NCBI GenBank assembly: GCA_016212925.1
Contig: JACRDF010000048.1
Span: forward strand, 124,001 to 188,000
Source of the DNA: Desulfomonile tiedjei
GTDB lineage: Bacteria; Desulfobacterota; Desulfomonilia; Desulfomonilales; Desulfomonilaceae
Reading direction: 5' to 3'
Length of the DNA: 64,000 nucleotides
In this document: positions 44,660 to 53,683 of the stretch, in pieces
Numbering within the stretch: the stretch's first letter is position 1
Layout: each line of letters starts with the position of its first letter
The notes under the pieces: generated by a model
The model's database searches: none
What the model was told of the DNA's origin: nothing
What the model saw: only the letters and a program-made list of their open reading frames with translations
Made by a program: the position numbers and the translations under genes

Positions 44660-44821
44660 GGGAGACTTTTATGTAAAAGAAAGTCTCCCTGGTGCTCCCT
44701 TCAAAAGACTCCCTATCTTTTCCGCTGGAGAGCTTCCGCTTACTGCGGAAGCTCTCCAGCGGACATGATATAAGAGTTTTTGGAGAGGGGTCTGGGGAGA
44801 CCCTTTTTGTTCGGTCTCCCC
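44660..44821. repeat. Three hairpins in the hdrB-hdrA spacer
   Basis: Within 240 bp: GGGAGACTTT / AAAGTCTCCC (44660-44689), a perfect 19-bp inverted repeat with CTTCCGC/GCGGAAG core (44721-44763), and GGGGAGACC / GGTCTCCCC around a T run (44794-44821). The last is of terminator type and the middle one belongs with the repeat at 33279. No gene is present. Confidence 0.65.
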
Positions 44822-44829
44822 GGAATATC

Positions 44830-45681
44830 CTAAACCAGTCCTTTCGCGGCCAGGACCTTTTCCGGTGACACCATATGCTTGCCGAACCAGCTTCTCACTT
44901 TTGAATCCCCAAACGCCACACCCATCAGTTCAGTCAGGTACAGGATGGGCATTTCATAGAGCTTGCCCGTGGCTTTGGAGAGGTCCGCTTGCCTGGTGTC
45001 CAGGTTGGCCTGGCACATGGGACAGAAAGTGACCATCGCGTCCGCTCCAACGAGGATCGCCATGTCCAAAAGCTTGCCGGAGAGTTTCAGGACGAGATCC
45101 GTGCGGGTCAACGCAAGGGAGCCGCCACAGCAATCGGTCTTATACGGCCAGTTGAGCACTTCGGCGCCCATGAGTTCGAGGATGTGGTCCATCTGCACAG
45201 GATTTTCGGGGTCTTCGGGTTCCACTACCTCAAGGGGTCGGACGGCAAGGCACCCGTAATACGGAACCACCCGGAGGTCCTTTAGCGGTTTTTGAACGCG
45301 CTCTTTCAATTTGCTGCGCAGTTCCTCAAGGTGAAACATGTCCATGCCGGCCAGGACGTTGATTTCGCCCTTGAAAGGAAATTGAGCCTGCAATTCCTTT
45401 TCGGCGAGTATGTGCTTGGAGGCTGCCTTCATCCGTACGTGGCAACCTGCACACGGCGCGACTACATCTCGGCCCAGCTTTTCAGCGGTCAGGAGGTCCC
45501 GCGCGGGTAGAGCGGTTTCGAGATACGCGTCGACCATGTGGGCCGAAGAAGCTCCGCAGCAAGTCCAATCGGGTAGCTCGTGGAGCGTCACATCCAGTTT
45601 CGCTGCGGCGTTCCTGAACGATTCGTCCAACTCGACGGCCGAACCTGTCAAAGTGCATCCGGGATAGTAACTGAGTTCCAT
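44830..45681 (-). CDS. hdrB: HdrB-like protein with two CCG domains
   Basis: A 283-residue heterodisulfide-reductase-type catalytic subunit. CCG domain 1: YYPGCTLTGSAV, then LPDWTCCGASSAHMV, then APCAGCHVRM. CCG domain 2: VVPYYGCLAVRP, then KTDCCGGSLALT, then FCPMCQANLD. These Cys sets bind two noncubane [4Fe-4S] clusters at which a disulfide is reduced in the methanogen enzyme. In this organism the disulfide substrate is unknown. The gene follows hdrC by about 95 bases and precedes the double HdrA across a hairpin-rich spacer. Confidence 0.92.
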   Translation of the reverse strand: MELSYYPGCTLTGSAVELDESFRNAAAKLDVTLHELPDWTCCGASSAHMVDAYLETALPARDLLTAEKLGRDVVAPCAGCHVRMKAASKHILAEKELQAQFPFKGEINVLAGMDMFHLEELRSKLKERVQKPLKDLRVVPYYGCLAVRPLEVVEPEDPENPVQMDHILELMGAEVLNWPYKTDCCGGSLALTRTDLVLKLSGKLLDMAILVGADAMVTFCPMCQANLDTRQADLSKATGKLYEMPILYLTELMGVAFGDSKVRSWFGKHMVSPEKVLAAKGLV

Positions 45682-45775
45682 TGTTAATCCTCTAAGCGTC
45701 CGCCCGCGTTCCAGGTTGCCCGGGTGCGGAGGACTTTATGAATGGGCACTGAGGAATGCCTTTTACCTCAGCGGG

Positions 45776-46324
45776 TCATTTCATTGACGACTTGTTGAAA
45801 ACTTCTTTCACCTGGCCGATGTTCTTCGATCGGTGGGGCAGGAGGTGTATCCTGCCTTTTCGGAACATCTTCCAGCCCAATTCCATGTCGCTGAAATAGG
45901 ACTTGGTCTTCATCTTGTATATGCCGATGAGAGCCAGTTCGTGCACTCGCCCAAAAGTACGTATAGTCTTGAGAAACGTCTCATGGAAAGTCGGCACCTG
46001 GGATTCCTTGGTCTCGATCTTTTTCTGAAGGACCTGGTGGCGGATCGGATCCAAGAGAGCCGGCACATCAATGCCGTTCGGGCATCTGGCCCCGCAAGTG
46101 TGGCAAGTGAGGCACAACCAAATGCTCTCGGAAGCCACTATCTTGTCCACATCTCCCAGAACGGCCAGTCGCACCATCTGATGCGGGAGCAGGTCCATTT
46201 CGGGGGCTACGGGGCATCCTGCGGAGCATTTGCCGCACTGATAACACTGATGAATTACCGAGGCCAGATCATGGGCCAATGGGCCTACCTTCCCGGTCGG
46301 CGCGTTCGGACTGCCTTGCTGCAT
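45776..46324 (-). CDS. hdrC: HdrC-like ferredoxin subunit
   Basis: A 182-residue iron-sulfur protein with two clusters: CYQCGKCSAGCPVAPEM near residue 27 and CLTCHTCGARCPNGID near 70. It passes electrons from HdrA to HdrB. The rest of the protein is helical and basic (TFHETFLKTIRTFGR; YFSDMELGWKMFRKGRI). The start at 46324 has AGGAGACGACG before it; a start at 46366 adds 14 residues before that site. It lies 85 bases after the large HdrA gene. Confidence 0.93.
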   Translation of the reverse strand: MQQGSPNAPTGKVGPLAHDLASVIHQCYQCGKCSAGCPVAPEMDLLPHQMVRLAVLGDVDKIVASESIWLCLTCHTCGARCPNGIDVPALLDPIRHQVLQKKIETKESQVPTFHETFLKTIRTFGRVHELALIGIYKMKTKSYFSDMELGWKMFRKGRIHLLPHRSKNIGQVKEVFNKSSMK

Positions 46325-46409
46325 CGTCGTCTCCTGTGTTGAGGATTGCTCCCGTCGGGGAGACACAATCCTAATTGGAATTCATTGAACCACGTTTCTC
46401 AACCGTTCA

Positions 46410-49400
46410 CTATGAAGCGCTTTCCAGGAGAGCATCAATCTCCTGGAACACCTGGTCGTCTCTGAAATGCTGAAGATCTATGGCTCTACCCGGACACACC
46501 GAAGAGCATATCCCGCAACCCTGACACAAAGCGGGGACAATCTCGGCCTTGTGAGTCTCTTCGCTTATACGAGGAGCGCCGTATGGGCAGAGTCTTACAC
46601 ATGTCAAGCAGGCCGCGCACTTGTCCGGTTCAACCTTTGATATGACGCCGGGGAAAGTCAGCTCTTTCTGGCTGATCAAAATACTGGCCCTCTGGGCCGC
46701 CGCAGTCGCCTGAGCTATGGATTCGTCAATGGGCTTGGGATAATGTGCAAGCCCGGCCAGGAAAACACCCTCAGTGGTGAAGTCCACCGGGCGCAGTTTC
46801 ATGTGTGCTTCCACAAAGTACCCGGCCGAATTGACCGTGACTTTGAAAAGCTGCCCGATTTCTTTGTTGGACTGCGCCGGATCAATGGCCGCGGCCAGGG
46901 TCAGCAGGTCCGCGGGGATGGTAATGTCCTGATCCACAACCGGGTCGTGTACCACGACATTGACCTTATTGCCGGCCGCTTCCACCCGAGGCTTTGCTTC
47001 CGGTTCGTATCGTATGAAGATCGTGCCGGCCCTACGGGACTCGGTGTAAAACTTCTCCAGTAGCCCGTAGGTTCTCAAGTCCCTGTAAATTATATAGTTA
47101 TTTACATTGGGATTGATCTCGCGCAGACGCTCTGCCAGGCGCACGGATGCTGAACAGCAAACCTTGGAACACCACGGGCGCTCCTCGCATCTGGAGCCTA
47201 CGCACTGTATGAACACAGCGTTCTTGATCTCTTTAAGCGTGGGATCACCTGCCAGGATTCGCTCTTCGAGGGTATGCTGCGTTTCAACTGCTTGATGCTC
47301 GCCGTACAGGTACTCGGTGGGTTTGGATTCCACCGCACCGGTGGCGATTACAGCCGCGCCGAAATCAACTTCCACCGGTTCTTGGCCCTGTGAGGTGATC
47401 ATTCCCTTGAAGTGGCCCACATGGCCTGTAAGGTCGGAGAATTTCGCGTTCTTGAACAGGCTGATCTTGGGGTGTGATTCCACTCTGCCGACCATGTCCG
47501 TAAGGAAAGGCTTTACCGGCTCCCCATGAATCGTCTTCTCGATGGACATGGCATTTCCGCCAAGCCTGTCGCTCTGTTCAGACAGGTAAACCTGGAACCC
47601 CTGGTCAGCAAGATTCAACGCGGCGGTCATGCCTGAAATGCCTCCGCCCAAAACCAGGGCATTGCTAACCACAGGCATCTTGGACTTCTGCAAGGGCGCC
47701 AGGAGTCTAGCCCGAGCGATTGCCATTCTGGCCAGATCCATGGCCTTAAGGGTCGCCTCCTCTTTATGGGTGGCGTGAACCCAGGAGCACTGATCCCGAA
47801 TGTTGGTCATTGTGAACAGATACGGATTCAGCCCTGCTTTCTCCATAGTGAGCTGGAACATCGGCTCGTGAGTCCTCGGGCTGCACGCGGAAACCACCAC
47901 ACGGTTGAGGTTGTACTCTTTAATGATATCGAGGAATTGTTCCTGCGTGTCCTGGGAACAGGTGAAGAGCTTCTCATCCGCATAAACCACATTCGGCAGG
48001 GTCCTGACATGTTCCACAACTTTCGGAACATTCACCGTGTTGGCAATGTTGATGCCGCAGCGACAAATGAACACCCCGATGCGGGGCTCCTCGCCTGTGA
48101 CATCTCGCTGAGGCGGGAATTCCTGCTTTGTGGTAAGCGTATTTCTGGCCGAACTGAGAAGCTTCGATGAAGCTCCCGCGGCTGCCGAAGCTTCCATGAC
48201 CGTCTGCGGGATGTCTTTGGGGCCCTGGAACATTCCTGCGGCAAAAATGCCCGCTCGGCTTGTCTGGACCGGCTCAAAGGAAGTGGTAGAGCAGAATTGG
48301 GACTCGTTAAGGTCAATACCGACCTTTTCCGCGAGTGCACGTGACTGCTCGGACGTCTTCAAACCAACCGCAAGAATCACCATGTCGAAGGTCTCGGTGA
48401 CCAGCTTTTGATTGTCATCGAGGTAAGTAATGCTGAGATTATTGGTCAGCGGATCTTCCACCACGCGGCTGATCATGGAATGGATGAAGCGGACGCCGCC
48501 GTCTTTTTTCGCTCGTTCGTAGTAAGCGTCGAAATCCTTTCCGTAAGCTCTAATGTCCATGTAGAAGATGGTGGGCTCGATGTTGTTGTCGTGTTCCTTT
48601 GCAATTACAGCCTCTTTTATGGAAGCCATGCAACAGATGGAGCTGCAATGCGGCATGCCCCTTTGAGGATCTCTGGAACCGACACACTGTATCCACGCGA
48701 CCTTCCTGGGGTGATGCCCATCCGAAGGACGCTTCACTTCACCGGCATTGGGACCGGAAGCGCTCAGCATCCTCTCGAATTCCATGTTGGTGAGGACATT
48801 GGGCGCGATTCCGTAAGAAAACTCACCGCGAATTTTCTCGGGATCGATCATCTCGTAACCGGGGGAAAGGATCACGGTCCCGACTTCCACATCCAGGAAT
48901 TCATCCGTCATGGTGTGGTCCACTGCTTGCGCGGGACACGCCTTGACGCACTCCATACATTCGGAGCACACGCCGCAGTTGAGGCATCGGTTAGCCTCTC
49001 TCAGGGCCTCGTTTTCCGCGAAAGCCAATTCCACTTCCTGGAATCCCTTGCGTTCGGACAAAGAAATCTCAGGGCTCGTGGCTCTTGCCTCAGCCTTCAT
49101 TTCAGGAATAGGCGGATAATTGGAATGCTCGGGAAGTTTCACAGGCCGGCCTTCGCCCATATCCGCGCCTTTGAGAAAACGGGATATGGATTCGGCTGCT
49201 TCCTTACCCGCTGCTACTGCTTCCACCACCGTCGCCGGGCCCGTTCCCGCGTCTCCACCGGAGAAGACTCCCGCGATGGAGGTCTGATAAGTTACCGGGT
49301 CTACGCCGATGGTGTTCCACGGGCTCCGCTCCAGGCCTGAAATACTGTCCCATATCATCGGGTCGATAATCTGGCCGATGGCAGGAACGATCGTGTCGGC

Positions 49401-50846
49401 GTCTACGACGAACTCCGATCCTGCAATCGGAATGGGTCGCCTGCGGCCCGACTGATCCGCGGGGCCGAGTTCCATTTTGATGCACTTTATGCCGGTAACT
49501 TTGCTTCCGTTGGAGACGACCTCTACCGGAGCGGCCAGGAATTGAATCTTGACCCCCTCGTCGAGCGCCGCGTGAACCTCCTCGGCAAACGCGGGCATCT
49601 CCTGCTGAGAGCGCCTGTAAAGGATCGTGACCTGCTCCGCGCCTATGCGGTTAAGCGTCCGAGCCGCGTCGATTGCTACGTTCCCACCGCCGATCACCAC
49701 GGCTTTCTTCACGCCGTTGGTGTGATTGTCTAGTGCGCAATTTTTTAGGAAATCCACTCCCTGGACGACTCCGTCGGAGTCCTCTCCGGGAATAGCCAGG
49801 CTTGCGCCCTTCTGGCATCCCACACCGAGATAGATTGCCTGATATCCGTTCTCCTTGAGGCCCTGAAGGGTAACGTCTTTTCCCAGGGTTGTGTTGGTTT
49901 TGGCTTCAACGCCCAAATTCAGGATGTGATTGATCTCGTTTTCGAGCACATCTCTGGGAAGGCGATACTCGGGAATTCCGACTCGCAACCAGCCGCCCAA
50001 TACCGGGGCTGATTCGAATATCGTGACCTTGTACCCTTCCAGGGCAAGGTAATATGCTGCTGACAGACCCGCGGGACCGGAACCTATCACCGCGACTTTT
50101 TCTTCTCTGGGTGTAATTTCCGGTAGGGTCAATTCCGAATAATCAATCTGATCGGCCGCGTAACGCTTCAGCTTGCAGATAGATACAGCCTGGTCCTTCT
50201 CGCCTCTGCGACAGACCTTTTCGCAGGGATGAGGACAAACCCGTCCCAGGACACCGGGAAGTGGAAGGCTCTTATAAATAAGCTCGACCGCCTCTTTGTA
50301 TTTCCCTTTGCTGATCAGAGCCACGTATCCCTGAACGTTTATGTGCGCGGGACACGCTATGACGCACGGAGCGCGGTCGTATTTCTCGATAACGAAAGTC
50401 TGTGGAATCGTCTGAGGGAACAATCGGTACGTTGCGGCCCTTTTGCTCAATTCCTGATCAAATTGATTCGGGACGTGGACCGGACATGCAGTGGCGCAGT
50501 CGCCGCAGGCCTTGCACCGGTCTTTGCGGATATGGCGAGATTTCTGCCGGATTTTTACCTTAAAGCGACCTTCCTCGCCTTGGATATCTTCGACCTCGCT
50601 GTACGAGAGAAGCTCTATATTGGGGTTTTGTCCGACCGTAACCAGTTTCGGCGAAAAGATGCAGGTGGAACAATCGTTGGTGGGGAAAGTCTTGTCGAGT
50701 TGGGCCATGCGCCCCCCTATCCCCGTTTGACTCTCGACCAGGTACACCTTGTACCCTGATTCCGCCAAGTCCAATGAAGCCTGCACGCCCGCAATTCCGC
50801 CGCCAACCACAAGAGCGGCGCCTACCACGTCCTTAGATTGGGCCAT
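46410..50846 (-). CDS. hdrA: Giant HdrA with an inserted GltD/NfnB-like NAD(P)-FAD domain
   Basis: A 1478-residue flavoprotein. Residues 1-150: HdrA FAD site [36 protein letters not shown] and a first ferredoxin (CKACGDCATACPVHVPN). About 155-570: a complete GltD/NfnB module with CVIACPAHINV, CPHPCEKVCRRG, FAD site GSGPAGLSAAYYLALEG, NAD(P) site GGGNVAIDAARTL, YRRSQQEMPA and FSGGDAGTGPATVVEAVAAG. Then CLNCGVCSECMECVKACPAQA returns to HdrA sequence, and the second HdrA half runs from GVFICRCGINIANT (about 935) to the tail clusters CAACLTCVRLCPYG and CQGCGICSSVCPGRA. Three FAD sites in one chain suggest NAD(P)H-linked bifurcation. ATG at 50846 with AAGGTG eight bases upstream; a promoter lies at 50905. 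Confidence 0.92.
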   Translation of the reverse strand: MAQSKDVVGAALVVGGGIAGVQASLDLAESGYKVYLVESQTGIGGRMAQLDKTFPTNDCSTCIFSPKLVTVGQNPNIELLSYSEVEDIQGEEGRFKVKIRQKSRHIRKDRCKACGDCATACPVHVPNQFDQELSKRAATYRLFPQTIPQTFVIEKYDRAPCVIACPAHINVQGYVALISKGKYKEAVELIYKSLPLPGVLGRVCPHPCEKVCRRGEKDQAVSICKLKRYAADQIDYSELTLPEITPREEKVAVIGSGPAGLSAAYYLALEGYKVTIFESAPVLGGWLRVGIPEYRLPRDVLENEINHILNLGVEAKTNTTLGKDVTLQGLKENGYQAIYLGVGCQKGASLAIPGEDSDGVVQGVDFLKNCALDNHTNGVKKAVVIGGGNVAIDAARTLNRIGAEQVTILYRRSQQEMPAFAEEVHAALDEGVKIQFLAAPVEVVSNGSKVTGIKCIKMELGPADQSGRRRPIPIAGSEFVVDADTIVPAIGQIIDPMIWDSISGLERSPWNTIGVDPVTYQTSIAGVFSGGDAGTGPATVVEAVAAGKEAAESISRFLKGADMGEGRPVKLPEHSNYPPIPEMKAEARATSPEISLSERKGFQEVELAFAENEALREANRCLNCGVCSECMECVKACPAQAVDHTMTDEFLDVEVGTVILSPGYEMIDPEKIRGEFSYGIAPNVLTNMEFERMLSASGPNAGEVKRPSDGHHPRKVAWIQCVGSRDPQRGMPHCSSICCMASIKEAVIAKEHDNNIEPTIFYMDIRAYGKDFDAYYERAKKDGGVRFIHSMISRVVEDPLTNNLSITYLDDNQKLVTETFDMVILAVGLKTSEQSRALAEKVGIDLNESQFCSTTSFEPVQTSRAGIFAAGMFQGPKDIPQTVMEASAAAGASSKLLSSARNTLTTKQEFPPQRDVTGEEPRIGVFICRCGINIANTVNVPKVVEHVRTLPNVVYADEKLFTCSQDTQEQFLDIIKEYNLNRVVVSACSPRTHEPMFQLTMEKAGLNPYLFTMTNIRDQCSWVHATHKEEATLKAMDLARMAIARARLLAPLQKSKMPVVSNALVLGGGISGMTAALNLADQGFQVYLSEQSDRLGGNAMSIEKTIHGEPVKPFLTDMVGRVESHPKISLFKNAKFSDLTGHVGHFKGMITSQGQEPVEVDFGAAVIATGAVESKPTEYLYGEHQAVETQHTLEERILAGDPTLKEIKNAVFIQCVGSRCEERPWCSKVCCSASVRLAERLREINPNVNNYIIYRDLRTYGLLEKFYTESRRAGTIFIRYEPEAKPRVEAAGNKVNVVVHDPVVDQDITIPADLLTLAAAIDPAQSNKEIGQLFKVTVNSAGYFVEAHMKLRPVDFTTEGVFLAGLAHYPKPIDESIAQATAAAQRASILISQKELTFPGVISKVEPDKCAACLTCVRLCPYGAPRISEETHKAEIVPALCQGCGICSSVCPGRAIDLQHFRDDQVFQEIDALLESAS

Positions 50847-50904
50847 GGAATAATCACCTTCCAAGTCTGTTATTTGGATTTCTACAAGCGATGGAGTACA
50901 TATA

Positions 50905-50933
50905 TTTCTACCAATATCCTCAGATTATGTCAA
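50905..50933 (-). promoter_or_regulatory. Candidate sigma-70 promoter of the hdr cluster
   Basis: On the minus strand TTGACA, 17-base spacer, then TAGAAA. The -35 box is perfect and the -10 box keeps four of six consensus bases. It lies about 60 bases before the giant hdrA start, in the otherwise empty part of the 50847-51255 spacer. Confidence 0.55.
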
Positions 50934-51124
50934 TGTCTCCGGGGCACGCTCGCATGGGGTTTCTGACATGCAGAATTGCCAGGTTGCCGAACTGAAGATG
51001 CCCGGTTTGATGTGATTTGATTTACCGGCTCTGGGAGCGTTTCCATACGCGGAATGACACTGGGTCGGCCAAGCTCCATCAACTCGCTTGCAGAAACCAC
51101 TGACGATCCAATAGGACAAAATTC

Positions 51125-51157
51125 GCACTGACCTGGTTCCCAGGTCAGTGGCACCCA
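51125..51157. repeat. Dispersed palindromic repeat, copy 3 of 3
   Basis: Inverted copy of the 33-bp unit at 2761 and 25714 (GCACTGACCTGG, short loop, CCAGGTCAGTGGCACCCA). It lies between the radical SAM gene and the hdr promoter region. Confidence 0.7.
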
Positions 51158-51255
51158 ATCACTTCGGTCTTCCACTGGCTTTGGGTGACGCGGACCTGCA
51201 CTACCCGGTCCGTGCTTCTTCATTCCTGCGTTTAGCGTTTGACTGAGAACCGGCG

Positions 51256-52596
51256 TTACGCGGATTCCGTATAATCCGTGATCCGCTTGCGAGTCCTCTG
51301 CAAAAACTCCGCGTCCACTCCATTTTCCGCAGTTGGCAACAGCGTGCAGTTCTGAAAGAGCGGCTCGTTGTCTATGGGATAGCGGGCGGTTTCTAGCGAG
51401 TGGTCCCACATTCGGGTGCCTGGTATGGGGGAGTACTCCGCCAGCTTCGGGAAAGCTCCTGCCTGAAGTACACGTTCAACGCCATTCTCCACCTGCGCGG
51501 GCGACTGGCCCGGCAACCCCACGAGAAGATAGACGCCTATCTGCTCCCTTGAAAAGCCCGCTTCCTTGAGGCCGCGGACTGCCGAGATGAAGCTGTTCAT
51601 GTCTGTTTTTCCACCTGTCCGGAGATGGAATTCATCGACCGAGCTTTCCAGACCTATGCGTATGGTTTCAAACCCGGCTTTTTTCATAGCATGCGCCACA
51701 CGTTGGTTTATGGCCGATGCATGCAAACCATTGGGCGAATGCCATCGCAAGCCTGGGAACCGTTCCGCTGCGGCTTCTAGAATCGGGAGAGCATGAGCGT
51801 CCGCGTCCACGAGAAACGCGTCATCGTACAAGGCAATGTCCTGAACGCCGTATTTATGGACCGCGTCATGGATTTCCTGAACCACCGCGGCCGGATCTCG
51901 CCTGACAAAAAATGGAGAAAGCCGTGCCGAGGCGCAGTAAGCGCATCTGAAAGGACACCCTCGAGAGGTGATCAAAGGCAGAAACCTGACGACTCGCAGG
52001 AGATCCAGCGCAGGAGAAAATTCCAGGTCAGTGGGATGGGGCGCCCCTATCGGGCTGACTCCGGTATGCCGTTGAAGGGCAGAAGCAAGTGCTTTCTCGC
52101 CCGGACCGACCAGGACCTCGTCAGCACAAGAATGCTGTCGAGCATGATCCGACAACAGGGACGCGTAAACCCCTCCCAGCAAAACAGGTATGCGCGGAAA
52201 AACCTTTTTCAGCAATAGAACGGTTTCCCGAACCCCGGGGTACCAATACGTCATAAGGCCGGTGACAAGGATCGCTCGCGGCGCCTGAATGGACAACAGG
52301 TCTTTTTCGATGAATTCGGGGTGCACACCGTAACGGTTGTACGATCTGGGAATGCCCTGCAGCGGTTCGGGTTTGGGGATCGGGCTCCTGGCAAACCTGC
52401 CGTGCGCGTGCTCCCTAACTTTTGCTCGCGGCATGGCTGGATGGTCCGGGTCCAGGCAATCCACTAGACGGGGCTCCCATCCTTCCTTTCGTAGCCTGGC
52501 AGCCAGGACCAGCAACCCAAGCGGCCTGGCCCAGAGGTCGTATGCAGCGAAATCGTGTATCCACGGATTCACAAGGAGGATTTCCGGTCTCTTCAT
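51256..52596 (-). CDS. B12-binding-type radical SAM protein
   Basis: A 446-residue radical SAM enzyme with an N-terminal cobalamin-binding-like region. The start ILLVNPWIHDFAAYDLW and LGLLVLAARLRKEGWEPRLVDCLD match the B12-binding fold of this class, as does ILVTGLMTYWYPGV. The radical SAM core begins at LITSRGCPFRCAYCASARL, whose C-x3-C-x2-C binds the [4Fe-4S] cluster, followed by DDAFLVD and GLESSVDEFH. The substrate is unknown; such proteins modify lipids, antibiotics or tetrapyrroles. No strong ribosome-binding site is visible. It is the last gene before the promoter region of the hdr cluster on the same strand. Confidence 0.9.
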   Translation of the reverse strand: MKRPEILLVNPWIHDFAAYDLWARPLGLLVLAARLRKEGWEPRLVDCLDPDHPAMPRAKVREHAHGRFARSPIPKPEPLQGIPRSYNRYGVHPEFIEKDLLSIQAPRAILVTGLMTYWYPGVRETVLLLKKVFPRIPVLLGGVYASLLSDHARQHSCADEVLVGPGEKALASALQRHTGVSPIGAPHPTDLEFSPALDLLRVVRFLPLITSRGCPFRCAYCASARLSPFFVRRDPAAVVQEIHDAVHKYGVQDIALYDDAFLVDADAHALPILEAAAERFPGLRWHSPNGLHASAINQRVAHAMKKAGFETIRIGLESSVDEFHLRTGGKTDMNSFISAVRGLKEAGFSREQIGVYLLVGLPGQSPAQVENGVERVLQAGAFPKLAEYSPIPGTRMWDHSLETARYPIDNEPLFQNCTLLPTAENGVDAEFLQRTRKRITDYTESA

Positions 52597-52767
52597 CTTG
52601 TTGCCTATAAGACGGCCTTCTGATAATGTGTCCGTACTGTAACTTATCGGAGACCCTATTAAAATTCAAACGCAGGGACGCCCCTGCCCAAGGCCGACTC
52701 TGCACCCCGGGACTCCATCCCAACCGACAATTCCGAAATTCACTTTCCAGCCGCGGAGGTTCAGCCC

Positions 52768-53079
52768 GTGTTTAATTTCAAGGATTTGATGCAGCAGGCA
52801 CAAGGCCTGCAAGCCAAAATATCCGCCTTACAGGAAGAACTGGCGGAGAAAACCGTAACCGGCACAGCAGGCGGCGACATGGTTACGGTGGAAGCGAGCG
52901 GCACCCAAGAGATTATCTCGGTGAAAATAGAGGAACAAGTTCTGTCGTCAGGTGACTCCGAGCTGCTGGAAGACCTCATCGTGGCTGCGGTGAACGACGC
53001 CTTGAGGAAATCCAGAGAACTGGCAGCCCAAGAAATGACAAAGCTTACCGGCGGGATACGAATCCCCGGATTGACCTGA
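52768..53079 (+). CDS. ybaB: YbaB/EbfC family nucleoid-associated protein
   Basis: A 103-residue DNA-binding protein that forms dimers on DNA. It has the family pattern: MFNFKDLMQQAQGLQAKI, then GTAGGDMVTVEASGTQEI, then LEDLIVAAVNDALRKS. The start is GTG at 52768 with GGAGG eight bases before it. recR follows after 13 bases, the usual ybaB-recR pair. dnaX, the customary upstream partner, is not in front of it here. Confidence 0.95.
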   Translation: MFNFKDLMQQAQGLQAKISALQEELAEKTVTGTAGGDMVTVEASGTQEIISVKIEEQVLSSGDSELLEDLIVAAVNDALRKSRELAAQEMTKLTGGIRIPGLT

Positions 53080-53092
53080 GAGAGGCCGTCAC

Positions 53093-53683
53093 GTGATCGG
53101 TCCCCTGGATGCACTGATAAAAGTCCTGAAACGCCTCCCCGGCGTCGGTGAGAAGACCGCGACCCGCTATGCCTTTTATATTTTGAACGCAGGCAAAGAA
53201 GAAGTCCAGGAACTCATCAAAACCATAAAGGATGTGAAGGACAAGCTACGGCTCTGTTCGACCTGTTTTCACCTGACCGACACAGATCCTTGCGCAATAT
53301 GTTCGGATAAACGCAGAGATGCTACTCGGGTATGCGTTGTGGAGACCCCCTTAGATCTGATGGCTGTGGAGAAGGCGAGTTATTTCAGAGGCCTCTATCA
53401 TGTGCTCCACGGTGTGCTGTCACCCCTGGACGCTATCGGACCGCAAGATATTCGGCTCGCGGAACTCGTCGAACGTGTCAAAGCCCAAAACATCTCTGAA
53501 GTGATTCTAGCCCTCAATCCCACCGTAGAAGGCGAAGCCACCGCCACCTACATCCGTGACAGGCTAAAGGACGCCGGCGCGAAGATCTCGCGCATCGCGT
53601 ACGGCATCCCCATCGGCGGGTCCCTCGAATACGCAGACCCCCTTACCCTCACCCGAGCTTTAGAAAACAGAAAAGAGATGTGA
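53093..53683 (+). CDS. recR: Recombination mediator RecR
   Basis: A 196-residue RecF-pathway protein acting with RecO to load RecA on gapped DNA. N-terminal helix-hairpin-helix LIKVLKRLPGVGEKTATRYA, C4 zinc finger CSTCFHLTDTDPCAIC near residue 57, Toprim domain with VCVVETPLDLMAVEKA, and the Walker-like ALNPTVEGEATATYI and RIAYGIPIGGSLEYAD near the end. Full length. The start is GTG at 53093 after GAGAGG. The gene after it runs convergently. Confidence 0.97.
   Translation: MIGPLDALIKVLKRLPGVGEKTATRYAFYILNAGKEEVQELIKTIKDVKDKLRLCSTCFHLTDTDPCAICSDKRRDATRVCVVETPLDLMAVEKASYFRGLYHVLHGVLSPLDAIGPQDIRLAELVERVKAQNISEVILALNPTVEGEATATYIRDRLKDAGAKISRIAYGIPIGGSLEYADPLTLTRALENRKEM

Noticed and set aside
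35096-50846. Benzoyl-CoA reductase (Bam) gene cluster
   Set aside because: BamE-like HdrA and BamF-like Sec-MvhD are present, but there is no tungsten catalytic subunit (BamB) nor NuoEFG-like BamGHI.
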